Origin: Voacanga thouarsii
Taxonomy: Eukaryota > Streptophyta > Magnoliopsida > Gentianales > Apocynaceae
NCBI GenBank assembly: GCA_026120185.1
Contig: JANUWF010002053.1
Coordinates: 1-64,000, forward strand
Length of the DNA: 64,000 nt
Reading direction: 5' to 3'
Part shown: in pieces, positions 1 through 11,034 of the stretch
How positions within the stretch are numbered: position 1 is the first letter of the stretch
How the letters are laid out: each line of letters opens with the position of its first letter
The notes under the pieces: generated by a model
Seen by the model: the letters and a program-made list of their open reading frames with translations, nothing else
Told to the model about the DNA's origin: nothing
Database searches by the model: none
Translations under genes and position numbers: made by a program

Positions 1-235
1 TAGAATGTTGCCTATGCTTGAAAACTCATGCTATTTACTTTAAGTGTTGTTTGAGAGATTGTTGCAAAAAATTTATTTTGGATTTGTGCCAGTATTTATC
101 TTTTGGGTTGTAATAAATTTAATTTTAAAGTCTTTTGTTTTATTTTATTTTCATGTAACCTAGTTATAAAGACCCCTTGTCCTTTGGACGGGGCGACATC
201 CCCGGCCCTGTTGGGCCTAGGTAGTGGGGTGTTAC
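1..235 (+). repeat. 3' end of a chromovirus-type LTR, plus orientation
   Basis: The last ~80 bases are the mirror image of the LTR edge that starts at 445 on the other strand: a GC-rich block with CCCGGCCCTG, then GGCCTAGGTAG and the terminal GGGGTGTTACA. The inner part has diverged, so this is a relative and not the same copy. No primer-binding site follows position 235, so this is a 3' LTR or solo LTR end. The rest of the element would lie before the window. Confidence 0.75.
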
Positions 236-444
236 ATAAGAATACCCTCCAAGATCTGTATAACTCTTTTAGATTGCCCATTAGCCTGCAGATGAGCAAA
301 AGTACTGAGTTTCAGAGTCGTTCCCATTAACTCTTGAAACTTGGTCAAAATTCTCGAAGTGAATCTGGTCCCAATACTTGATGGTACACCATACAACCTA
401 ACAACTTCCCAGATATAAGTATTAGCCACCTTCTCCATAGAATC
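236..444 (-). pseudogene. Ty3/gypsy integrase core fragment
   Basis: The minus-strand reading (438 down to ~236) matches the region of gypsy integrases after the second catalytic Asp: VVRLYGVPSSI, RFTSRILTKFQELMGT, then QANGQSKRVIQILEGIL, where the family usually has a HPQTDGQ-type stretch. The usual SDRDP segment between SSI and RFTS is missing, so the second catalytic Asp is lost. Both ends are cut by LTR edges (235 and 445). It is a scrap of an older element into which the two flanking LTR copies inserted. Confidence 0.8.
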
Positions 445-1046
445 TGTAACACCCCGCTACCTAGGCCCACCAGGGCCGGGGATGTCGCCCCGTACATAGG
501 ACAAGGGATCTTTATAACTAGGTCACCCAAATAAAATAGCGGATTAAAATAATACTTTAACTCAAAAATTTATTACATCCCAAGAATAAATCCATGAATT
601 CCTAAACACAAATCCATAAATAAAAATTATCCACTCTCAACTCCCCAAAGCAATACATATGAATAAATGACAACATTCTCTTCCAAGGGAGATAATACTA
701 TCTACTCATCCCCACAGCAGGATTGACCAGAAATCATGGTAAAAAGAGTGATGAGACAGAAATCTCAGTAAGCGCCGTGTGTGAGTTGGGCTAAAAAGTC
801 AAAACACTTTTCATGATGCATGCACTAGCAGTATATCAAAAGCTTGTCATGCCTTCTTTACAAATTTAACTCTCACTTTTTGGAAGATAGTAGTGAGAAG
901 TCATGAAGTAAAATGCTCTTAAAATATTCTGTTTCGATAGATATGAATAATTAAAAGATATTGAGCTTCGAATAAAATTCCAATGACACTTTAAAATAGT
1001 TCCACGAAAATAGCTCATCAATTTAAGCAACCAAGTTAATCTGACA

Positions 1047-1158
1047 GGGCACAGCAGTGGCTCTCACACTAGGTGAAGTACTTGACCCCCGACAGGTGGT
1101 GAAAGGGCACAGAGGTGGCTCTCACTCCTGTGAAGCACTTGACCCCCAACACCTGGTA
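1047..1158. repeat. 56-bp direct repeat, 2 units
   Basis: Two adjacent units start GGGCACAG and share GTGGCTCTCAC and ACTTGACCCCC. The equivalent place in the other LTR (6293-6460) has three units. Confidence 0.85.
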
Positions 1159-3161
1159 GGTGTACAACCTACCGAGTGAGATACTCCTCCCTCTCTCACT
1201 CAATCCAAACCGGTTGTCCCACTTTCGGCCGTCGATTCTACCAGAACCCCGTCGCTAGCTGAGGATGGCTCAACCTTCTATACTGACGCCCTGATCGAAA
1301 AGAGTTAACCTCTCCGAGGTAGCCACCTGTCGAGAGATATCCCCAGACCAACCAAAGGCTAGTATAAAGGCCTAGCCCCCATTGAGTACTCAACGTTATT
1401 CAATCTACACAATTCATAAGGCTCCATAGTGGAACCTACAAAATTAGCACAATACAGTTCCAAACAACATTTTTCAACTCGTACAAAAATTTTAGAAGGC
1501 ATGGTTTTAAGTCAATAGTTTATCCCACAAATTCATAGTGGAGGAGCCACATGCTCAAATAAGTCATGCTGTGATTTTCAAAATTTAGATGCATGCCCAA
1601 AAATTTATCTCTTGCATATTCAAAACAAATCAAAATGTTTGATGCTTGGCTCCTAAGTCATGCCTGACACATTTTAAAAATTTATAAATCTAGAAGTTTC
1701 TAAAATTAGAAGTTTTTCGAATGTAGAAAGTTTCCAAAATAAGAAGGTTCCAAATATAGAGGTTTTCAAAATTAGCTACTGTGCTAAAGTTTTGTATTTG
1801 CAGGAGATACTCACCAACATTACTTTCAAACCAAGATAATAAAATAAAATCAATTTCATGCATGCAAGGGAACTTACCTTATCCTGAAGCTTAGGGTATG
1901 AACACTAGTAGGTTGGTCCTTACCCTTGACAATCTTCTAAATCTATCAAATAGTTCATATAAATTAATCACAACACTTTCTAGATCATCCCAAAAGAAAA
2001 TCAAGTCCAAAATCGACTTTCACAAATAAAACAAACTCAACTCACTACTACCTTGATCCTAGTGTCCCAAGCTTTAAGGCCAGATAATAAATAAAATGGG
2101 TTTATAAGCTAAGTCTAATTTGATATTTAAAATAATTAGTGTTTTGGAAAATACGTACTAATAAGTTGAAGGTTCAAATCTTGCTAAGAAAGATTTAGAG
2201 TTTATTTGATAAAGAGTCCTAGGTGGAATTACGTAAAATAATGATTTATTAATAATTTAGTTGTTAGAAAATAAATGATAACTAAAATTAGTTGAAAATA
2301 AATTTAATGATTCTTGCTTGAAAGACAATAAATAAATTTTTAATGGGTTTTGATTAACAGATAATAATTAAATTTTTATTAATAAATATTTTACTAATTA
2401 TGATTGTTTCCATAAAAGACTTTATTTGATATTATCATTTTATATATAATATCTATATATTTTATTTTCTAGAAAAAGCTATTATTTATTTGACTAAAAT
2501 ATCCTTATTATATATAATAATTGAAATTTACCCCCTAGGGTTTTTTGGAAATTACTAGCAAAATCCCATTATGAAATATTTTATTCATGAAATAAAAATT
2601 AGCGTAGGAACAACTAGGTCATGATCATATTTCTATGGCTAACCACAATCATGAGCATATACAATCCTTCAATTCATCAAATCATCCAAATTATGTATAT
2701 AAGCATAGACCTAGACTTACTAAGGCATGATCTAACTATTACTAGCATAAATATAATAATAGCTTCAATAATCACACGAGAATATAATTCCTATTCATCA
2801 TAGATGATATAATCTCTAGCATACTTGATCATGGAGACATATATCAAACCCTAGAACACCATATATTCAACCAAGATAAGCAACTCATGCAAAAATCCCA
2901 TCTCCAACATATTCATACATATATTCATGCTTCAATCTCAACTCATCACAACAATATATACTCAACCCTATTCATGATTCATCTTCTATCAACATCATCC
3001 TAGAGACATGAGCTTAGAATTTAAAAAAAAGGGTTAAAAAGGCTTACTTGATTGATGAATACCATAAAGGAGTTTTGAATGAATCTAAACCCCTAGATGC
3101 CTAAATCCGTCCAAAGGAGATGAAGGAAGCATGGCCATGGTTGATGAAATCATTCGGCCAA

Positions 3162-3164
<3 letters not shown>

Positions 3165-3201
<37 letters not shown>
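3165..3201. repeat. (GA)n microsatellite
   Basis: Uninterrupted GA dinucleotides, about 18 units, followed by a purine-rich AAGAGAAG tail, inside the long LTR. Confidence 0.95.
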
Positions 3202-3205
<4 letters not shown>

Positions 3206-4845
3206 AAGAGAAGAAGAGAGTACATTAGCATGTTTAATCACATATATATTCATTAGAGATAAAAGATTAGCGAAGATGAAGTTGATTAAACAAACCTACC
3301 TTGAAGGTATTCTTAAGCTTTCACAAAATTTCAGGTTTTTGATCCAAAATAGCAAGATGTTTGGAGGAGTTTGATGTTAATAATGGTGTTGATGGATTCA
3401 CAGCAATGTGTAGATCAAATCTGGAAGTTTTTGAGTGGATTTGAGATGGTTTGGAGGGGTATTAGGGGTAGAGAAGAAGTAGGTGTTCTTGGTGTAGTGT
3501 GTGTATTCTTGATGGCTGAAGAAAAATCGAGAGGAATGGTTGTTTTGGCTACCGAATTTTCTGTGGAATGAGGGCTGCTGAAATTCTGTAGGGTTTAGGA
3601 GGGTGTTTCTCTGATTTAAGAGGGAAAAGGAATGGTTAGTTGTTACAATCTTTGAAGAATATTTTTGGGAAGTGAATTTGAAAAGTAAATATCCTAAGAA
3701 TATCTTGATTGTTAGGACTGCTTTGAAGTCTGCCATGGCTGATTGTTTGAGCAGAATTTCGTGGGATTAATGCTGGCTTATGGAGGCTTATGGTTGCCGA
3801 AAGTAGGGTTTACAATGATGAAGAAGAAGTCTGGTCCATTGAGCAAAATATTACGGAAGGTTTCTAAATAAGATGGCTGAAATTTTGGAAACCAATCAAG
3901 CTAAATTGCAGGGATTTGTTTGAGAGATTTTTGGACAGCCATTAATGTAATTTCGTGCAGAAGTTCAAGGGGATCAATGGATCTTTGTTGATGGAGGTTT
4001 ATGTATGGTTTTCACAGATTAGGGTTGGTGTTTTGGATGGAAGAGAGATAGGAAACAAGCTGGACAAAAAATTGCACAGAAATTTCGCTGCACAGTAAAT
4101 TTTCTGGCAGATTTTCATCTGCCACTTCCAACCATTTTACAGCAAGCTAGAAGGGTGGTTTCAGGGGTATTCAAGGCTGGTTTCCAGCCTTCTTCATGGA
4201 GGAAAAATATGGCAAAGGTGCTGCACAAATTCTAGAAGAAAACAGCTTAGTTTTGGGCTGTCAAAACTGATTTTAGTACAGGATTTTTTTCTGTTTTGCT
4301 CCAGCTTGTGCAGTCCGAAATTGGCCCAGAATTTTCAGGTTTCAAACTGATCCTAAAGACCTTTTTTCTGGCAACATTTGGGAGGGAATGTTAGCTAGAA
4401 ATTTCGCCCTTTTGAAGGTACAACAATCTGGAAAATTCCAGCTCATTCCATGAAGAAAGATGAACTAAGCTAGAGGAAAATTTCAGCAAGCTTACTAGAG
4501 AGATTTTTCCTCTTGGAATTCCTCACAACTCTTCCATATTTTTCAGACCATAAGAAGTCTTTCACCATGAAATTTTGATCCTAAAAGGTCTCAGCACTCT
4601 ACTGATTTTTTTGGAAAGAAAAAGGCTAGAACATCTTGATCAAACTAATGAGTTGAGCATTGAGAAAAATTAAAGAATAAGGAAGAATGAATTTCCCTTC
4701 AAGAATTTCGAGTAGAGTAAAGAGTGAAATGAGAATTCTCCTAACATGTCTCTCCTAGGGCATTATCAACACCTTGTTCTAGGCTTTTAAGGCCGAAACT
4801 AATCCTCCCTAAGCAAAAATAAAATTTAATCTAGCTAAAGCTTCT

Positions 4846-4914
4846 ATGATGGAATTTGGACCCTAGACCTCAATAATCTATTTCAAAGCTCTAACCACTA
4901 AACCACAACAACTC
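4846..4914 (-). other. tRNA-like segment with A- and B-box motifs
   Basis: On the minus strand an A-box-like TTTAGTGGTTAGAGC (within 4888-4905) is followed about 25 bases later by a B-box-like GGTCCAAATTCC (4851-4862). The order and spacing are those of a Pol III promoter in a tRNA gene. No full cloverleaf with paired acceptor stem was found, so it is more likely a decayed tRNA or SINE head than a working tRNA gene. Confidence 0.4.
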
Positions 4915-5160
4915 TTGTTGCTATTTCTACTAGAAAAATTATTTTCTATTCAATCCACAGGCTATCTCCCTATTTTCACCCCGGGCAAAAATTGCCATTT
5001 TGCCCCTCTCACACAATACTCACCAACAAGACTTCAAAACAATAAAACTTGAATCCATAACACATAAAAATTCATATGAGAATATATTTAACCATGAAAT
5101 AAATTATGATATGTATCCCAACCCCCTTACTCTAAGGTTGGTTTCGACTGGGGTTTCACA

Positions 5161-5175
5161 TCCTCCCCTCCTTAG
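5161..5175 (-). other. Polypurine tract of the chromovirus derivative
   Basis: On the minus strand CTAAGGAGGGGAGGA sits directly before the LTR start TGTGAAACCC. This is the expected site of plus-strand DNA priming in reverse transcription. Confidence 0.85.
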
Positions 5176-5400
5176 AAGAATTTCGTCCCGAAATTCAAGC
5201 ATACCTCTATTTCAGCAAGGGATACTTCCATTTAACCCACTCTTCCGATTCCCATGTGGCATCCTGTGTGCCATGATGCGCCAACTGAACCTTGACCATC
5301 GGGTCTGGGCAATTTCGACCCATCACAACCCCATTAATATGGCCAATCCAATTTCACCTAGTGATGCGCAGGATTAGTATAAATTAAAATATCTGCATAA
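5176..5400 (-). pseudogene. Chromodomain-end remnant of a gypsy polyprotein
   Basis: The minus-strand reading gives PMVKVQLAHHGTQDATWESE and then EWVKWKYPLL, which follows the usual Tekay-type chromodomain layout (VxWxxxxxEEATWE...KYPxL). The reading then runs through ...FRDEI-like coding (minus GAATTTCGGGACGAAATTC) to the PPT. Stops interrupt it and nothing upstream of the chromodomain remains. In intact relatives this C-terminal domain of integrase guides insertion into heterochromatin. Confidence 0.65.
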
Positions 5401-5671
5401 TAGTAGGCTTACAAACCTCAGGGTTGGGTGGAAAACACCTCAAAAAATTTTTTTCCAGCTAGGTCTACAAACCTAAGAAGTTCCTCTACTTCTTCCGATG
5501 GCTTAGAAGCGAAATACATACTAAAAGGCGGTGGCAGCCTAATTCGAGGCGTCATAGACTTACTAGTAAAGGTAAGTCTTCTAACCATCTTGCACACAAA
5601 ACACACTAGAATTAGTAACAAATTGAAATACTTAATGCGGTATCTCCATATAGTCAAAAGAAAATGGCTTA

Positions 5672-5689
5672 ACCTAGACTCTGATACCA
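5672..5689 (-). other. Primer-binding site (initiator tRNA-Met type)
   Basis: On the minus strand TGGTATCAGAGTCTAGG lies two bases inside the LTR edge at 5692. It complements the 3' end of plant initiator tRNA-Met with one change from the usual TGGTATCAGAGC. Confidence 0.85.
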
Positions 5690-5691
5690 CT

Positions 5692-7033
5692 TGTAACACC
5701 CCGCTACCTAGGCCCGCCAGGGCCGGGGATGTCACCCCATCCAAAGGACAAGGAGTCTTTATAACTAGATAACCTAAATAAATAGCGGATTAAAATAATA
5801 CTTTAACTAAAAAATTTATTACATCTCAAGAATAAATCCATGAATTCCTAAACACAAATCCATAAATAAAAATTATCCACTCTCAACTCCCCAAAGCAAT
5901 ACATAAGAATAAATGACAACATTCTCTTCCAAGGCAGATAACACCTGCTACTTATCCCCACAGCAAGATCGACCTGAAATCATGGTAAAAAGAGTGATGA
6001 GACAGAAATCTCAGTAAGCGCCGTGTGTGAGTTGGGCTAAAAAGACAAAACACATTTCATTATGCATGCACTAGCAGTATATCAAAAGCTTGTCATGCCT
6101 TCTTTACAAATTTAACTATCACTTTTTGGAAGATAGTAGTGAGAAGTCATGAAGAAAAATGCTCTTAAAATATTTTGTTTGGATAGATATGAATAATTAA
6201 AAGATATTGAGCTTCGAATAAAATTCCAATGACACTTTAAAATAGTTCCACGAAAATAGCTCATCAATTTAAGCAACCAAGTTAATCTGATAGGGCACAG
6301 CGGTGGCTCTCACACCAGGTGAAGCACTTGACCCCCGACAGGTGGTGAAAGGGCACAGAGGTGGCTCTCACTCCTGTGAAGCACTTGACCCCCAACACCT
6401 GGTAAAAGGGCACAGAGGTGGCTCTCACTTCTGTGAAGCACTTGACCCCCAACACCTGGTAGGTGTACATCCTACCGAGTGAGATACTCCTCCCTCTCTC
6501 ACTCAATCCAAATTGGTTGTCCCACTTCCGGCCGTCAATTCTACCAGAACCCCGTCGCTAGCTGAGGACGGCTCAACCTTCTATACTGACGCCCTGATCG
6601 AAAAGAGTCAACCTCTCGGAGGTGGCCACCTATCGAGAGATATCCCCAGACCAACCAAAGGCTAGTATAAAGGCCTAGCCCCCATTGAGTACTCAACGTT
6701 ATTCAATCTTCATAATTCATAAGGCTCTATAGTGGAACCTACAAAATTAGCCCAATACAGTTCCAAACTACATTTTTCAACTCGTACAAAAATTTTAGAA
6801 GGCATGGTTTAAGTCAGTAGTTTATTCCACAAATTCATAGTGGAGGAGCCACATGCTCAAAGAAGTCATGCTGTGATTTTCAAAATTTAGATGCATGCCC
6901 AAAAATTTATCTCTTGCATATTCAAAACAAATCAAAATGTTTAATGCTTGGCTCCTAAGTCATGCCTGACACATTTTAAAAATTTATAAATCTAGAAGTT
7001 TCTAAAATTAGAAGTTTTCCGAATGTAGAATGT
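5692..7033 (-). repeat. Truncated 5' LTR of the chromovirus derivative
   Basis: Nearly identical to 445-1733 apart from small indels and one extra 56-bp unit. Similarity stops abruptly in GAATGTAGAA near 7030; the other copy continues with AAGTTTCCAAAATAAG, whereas here unrelated sequence begins. About 3.4 kb, including the LTR's upstream end, is therefore missing. Confidence 0.8.
6293..6460. repeat. 56-bp direct repeat, 3 units
   Basis: Same repeat as at 1047-1158 with one more unit (168 = 3 x 56 bases against 112 = 2 x 56). The second and third units are almost identical, which suggests a recent duplication. Confidence 0.9.
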
Positions 7034-7149
7034 TTCAATTCAATGAATGCAAGGTTTTCCAGGTTTGCATTCACAAAATGCGAAATATATCAACATATTT
7101 TCGGTATCTGGTATGTTTCAAGGCGGTTGTTGAATTGTACCTGCATAAT

Positions 7150-7184
7150 CACTTTTACGAGGTTTGTTGTACCTCGCAAAAGTG
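7150..7184. other. Imperfect inverted repeat (hairpin)
   Basis: Arms CACTTTTACGAGG and CCTCGCAAAAGTG pair at 12 of 13 positions around a 9-base loop. A diverged half-copy follows (GAGATTTGTTGCACTCG, then TAAAGTG). It lies just past the broken LTR and could belong to the end of another mobile element. Confidence 0.7.
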
Positions 7185-7339
7185 AGATTTGTTGCACTCG
7201 TAAAGTGTTGTAAAAATATATTTTATATATTTTGCAAGATTTTTTTTTTTTTTTTGATAATTTCTTTTTTTCTCTATTGTTATTAATACTTTTAAATAAT
7301 ACAATTTTTTTTTTTTATTTCTTTTTTCTCTATTGTAAA

Positions 7340-8290
7340 AAGAAATTAATATTTCTAAATAACGCAAAATATATAAAGGCTTATATAACTTTAAATAATT
7401 AATAATTTAAATTTAATCATTACAAGTAATATACATATTTTTAGTATAAGTAATTTTATTTATATGTACATATTTTGAAATAAATTTTTATTTGTATTTT
7501 AATTTATAATATTTAATTATTCATTTAAAAATTATAAAATTTTAAATTCTCAACTATCTAAATATATTAAAAGTGTCTTTTTTTTTCTATATTGTAAGAA
7601 TTTTATTTGTGACTTCTTCCTCTCATTTCTTTTCTATTGAATTTAAAGTTTCTACTATAATCATCCGTTCATTTTATTTTATTTTTGTAATTTTTTTCTC
7701 TATTGTAAAAGGAAATAATACTTTTAAATAACAAAAAATTATAAATTTAAATAATTAATAATTAAATTTTATTAATTTAAATTTGATCATAACAAGTAAT
7801 ATCTCTATTTTTACTACGGTTAATTTTATTTAAATTAGATTTTGAAATAAATTTTTATTTGCATTTTAATATATAATATTTAATTATTCATTAAAAATTA
7901 TAAAAATTTAAATTCTCAACTATCTAAATATACTAAAAATATCTCTTTTTTTTTTTCCTATTATAAGCATTTTATCATTTTTATGACTTCTTCCTCTCAT
8001 TTCTTATATTTCAATTGTATAAACTTCCAACTTTGTATTTAAAAGGGATTAATACTTTTAAATAACACAAAATATATAAAGGCCTATATAAATTTAAATA
8101 ACATACAATTAAAATTTATTAATTTAAATATGATATTAACATGTAATATACGTATTCTATTGTTACTACAATTAATTTTATTTGTGTTGAATTTTGAAAT
8201 AAATTTGTATTTTAATTTAAGTTTAATTTATAATATTTAATTATTGAAGAAAATTATAAAAATATAAATTATAAACTATCTAAATACACT
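7340..8290. repeat. Three imperfect AT-rich direct repeats (~240-370 bp)
   Basis: Units start near 7340, 7712 and 8047. Each contains TAAATAAC, then AATTAATTTTATTT-like, TTTGAAATAAATTT and TATAATATTTAATTATT, with CTATCTAAATA near the end. The first two end with GACTTCTTCCTCTCATTTC. Coding potential is nil. The third unit is cut short. Confidence 0.75.
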
Positions 8291-8974
8291 AAAATATAGT
8301 GTCAACTATTTAAATAATATTTAATTTAAATATCAATTATCTAAATTTCATAATCCCCTTACATTTCATAATCCAAATAATTTATAAATTAATTGAATTC
8401 GGATAGTGTGTGAAATATTAAAGTTCTAAAAAAATTATTTAAAAAATTATATTATATTTGTCTTTAAAGTTCTATTACTATTAATTTTGTCTTAAAAATG
8501 GCCAAACTAAATTGAACTCTAAAATGTGATACAAATAATAAAATTTATTACACATGAAATAATTTTTTAAAAAAAGGATGAAAGCTAGTCCCACAATGAA
8601 ATTCTCGACAGTTCTTTGGAGGATGAACTCGTCTTTGAGGCTATTGTTGTTGTTCCTTCGGTAATTCTTCTGGTTGTATTGTACCTTACTCAAAATGGTG
8701 AGATGGACTGAGAATATCTATAGAATGTCTGTGTCATATCTAAAACTGTCCAGAAGAAGACATCAAATTCATCAGTTGAAGATAAGCATCTAATATCAAA
8801 GACTAGGTGTTATGGAGTAATAAAATCAGCTTGTCTATCTTCAACTTTTGCAGGATCACCTTGTTCATAATCGTGTATTGGTGAGTAGTGATCCTACATA
8901 GGAATATCAAGTACAGCACGTCTACGTGCCCGTCTACCCCCTCTCTGCATCGGAGGAACTCCGCGATTGACTTC
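8291..8974. other. AT-rich spacer, no gene recognised
   Basis: Between the repeat array and the last recognisable PMD exon. It may hold the 3' end and untranslated part of the PMD pseudogene, but no recognised motif or convincing coding frame was seen. Confidence 0.5.
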
Positions 8975-10805
8975 TTACAGGATCGGAGGTATCGGTTGAG
9001 CAGTGTAGCTTCGTCTAGTTAGCTCATAGGGCGGGTGGTTCAAATGACTTGCCTCACCAGCGGCAGTCAACAAACGCGTAGCGAGATCCGTTATTGATGC
9101 AAACACTTGTCTACTCGCAGCATCCGCATTTTGATAGCCTTCATTGCCAAGGTACAATATTCGATGCATCGAATTAGTCTATATATGTATTTCGAAATGT
9201 TAATAAATTATTTTAGTGTAAATTATATATTTTATAATATTATGTAAGAAAATTTACATACCAATACTTCTATCGCCCCACCACTCAATTGGTAGCCTGA
9301 AGGATTAGGTTGCATTATAATCGGATTACCAATCAGTCACCTAATGTGAGTCTAATACCATGCTGCATAGTCAGGCGAGACAATATTCTGACCGTAACTA
9401 TGTTGTCCAAGAAGAACTGTTGAATGTCTATTAACTCAATTCGCGAGATGTATTGAACCTATCTCGGGCCACCCTGCACCGGTAGTTCTCATGTCACGGG
9501 CATGCAAATTGTCACCAGTGTCAACTACAGCAATTATTGTCTGCACAAATCCAAATTGTCGCATGACTCTATCTGGGCGATGCACTTATATTGTTTCCCA
9601 ACAAATTAGGGATGTGATAGATGCCTAAATATGTCATCTATGAGTGCAATATGGGGGTAAGGTAGCCAGCATGTGTTCATTATAAGGCTACCAGATAAAC
9701 TGTATAAAGGTAAACTATCAGTATTAATAATAAATAACGACTTTAAAATTAGAGTTGAAAGCAAATTGGTTGAAGTAAGACTTACATGATCATGTTGCAT
9801 TCTATCTAACTGATCCCTATAGGTAAGAAGCACATGTATCGAGATACGTGCAAGCTCTAACAGTCCCTCCCATGCTGATCCTCTCGGGGCCTGGGGATCA
9901 ACATCCTCAACCGAACTAGTTTTGCTTGATCTAATAGTAGGGATACACTTCCAAGCCCACAACAATTTCACCATGAATAACCAATTCTTAAGAAAATACT
10001 ATATTTATTATTAATTTAAAATACTAATAAGATTTTTTAAAAAAAATGTGCGTTTTATACCTGAACCAACAATAATAGGTCACTAATAATGTGCGCTCTA
10101 TAGGGCGTAGCATTGCATAGATTATGGTACAGATAAGCCAATGCTACACTTCCCCAACTAAGGGTGCCATATACCTCTAAATCACGAATGTGTTTTAGAA
10201 AGCGCAGATGTACTCTGTTGCCGAACTTGTCTGAGAATAGAAAGCCTCCGATGAACTGCATAATACGACATCGTGTATGCTGCCTATCATTTTTGGCGTC
10301 GCATGTGCAGGTAGTGGTTGACTCAATACTCTCTCGAGTGAAATGATCTTCTATCTATATCCATCAAACTCCATCAGAGTCGGTCGAAATCGCAGAAGCT
10401 TGTCACACATGTCAATCAACTCTATAGATGTATATTCGAAATGACTAGTACAGATAGGATCACTATCTACACGTAATCCAAAGAGAACCTCTATGTCCTG
10501 TAGGGTGATAGTAGCCTCTTCAACTGTAAAGTGAAACGTATGTGTCTCCTGACGCCATCTTTCTACTAATGCTGTTATCAGTGGATGGTTGATCCTCATG
10601 GAACATAAACGACGTAGTCCACCAAAACCGGCAATATCCATGAGCTACTCAACACGATGATCGAATGGTTGAGCTTCCCAAAACATGCTATCATTCCGCT
10701 TTGCATTGATAATGTCATTGTATAACTGTCATGTCCAAATATATGACGACCTATGTTTGTATTGCAATCTCAATACGTCCGGTGATCCACTCTGTGAAAA
10801 GTAAA
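8975..10805 (-). pseudogene. Plant mobile domain (PMD) protein pseudogene
   Basis: Reading down the minus strand: VLRLQYKHRSSYIWT near 10780, FWEAQPFDHRVE then a TAG stop near 10652, MDIAGFGGLRRL...WRQETHTFHF...LQDIEVLFGLRVD (10641-10351), then after a stop/frame change IMQFIGGFLFSDKFGNRVH...LEVYGTLSWGSVALAYLY (10261-10061). These are core PMD motifs. A GT splice donor at 10060 and an AG acceptor at 9986 bound a likely 75-base intron, after which WLFMVKLLWAWKCIP and LLELARI follow. Further exons (PYNEHMLATLPPYC, HRPDRVMRQFGF, IGNP) contain stops. The last block is 9169-8975. Function in the family is in gene and transposon silencing; this copy is dead. Confidence 0.85.
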
Positions 10806-11034
10806 CTCATACATTCTATCCTAATTAATAGAACCAATTTAGGAAAATTAAAATTAAACACAAAAGAACAATATATAGCCAACATCAAATTAAGTATAGA
10901 AAAATAAATACAAAAGTAAAAATAAATCATTTAAATCACGATATATAACAAATATTAAAAATTAAGGTTATAAATGAGCAATGTATCTAAACAAGTTTAG
11001 CTATCTAAATATAAAACTTAAATAAATGTTGCAT

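Larger units (their letters stand above)
445..5160 (-). repeat. 3' LTR of the chromovirus derivative (4.7 kb)
   Basis: On the plus strand it begins TGTAACACCCC and ends GGGTTTCACA, giving TG...CA ends, and the polypurine tract abuts the right edge. The first 1.29 kb is shared with the copy at 5692-7033. The remaining 3.4 kb has no second copy here to confirm it, so an old insertion within it is possible. It includes a 56-bp direct repeat, a GA microsatellite and a tRNA-like segment. Short ORFs here have no recognisable protein similarity and are not called. Confidence 0.7.
445..7033 (-). mobile_element. Chromovirus (Tekay/Del-like) gypsy deletion derivative
   Basis: In minus orientation the order is truncated 5' LTR (7033-5692), PBS (5689-5672), ~0.5 kb internal remnant, PPT (5175-5161), long 3' LTR (5160-445). 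The two LTR copies are nearly identical from 445/5692 to about 1733/7033. All of gag, protease, RT, RNase H and integrase is missing; only sequence next to the PBS and the C-terminal chromodomain region remain. The Tekay/Del assignment rests on the chromodomain-like end followed directly by the PPT and on the very long LTR. The outer end of the 5' LTR is missing, so no target duplication can be paired with GAATC at 440-444. Confidence 0.8.

Noticed and set aside
3398..3736. 112-residue minus-strand ORF as a gene
   Set aside because: Inside the long chromovirus LTR, low complexity (Phe/Ser/Asn/Thr), no recognisable motif.
6282..6506. 74-residue ORF with repeated peptides
   Set aside because: Encoded by the three 56-bp LTR units only; no coding evidence.
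445..7033. Tandem array of one unit instead of an LTR element
   Set aside because: PBS and PPT sit exactly at the inner edges of the two copies, which is specific to an LTR retrotransposon.
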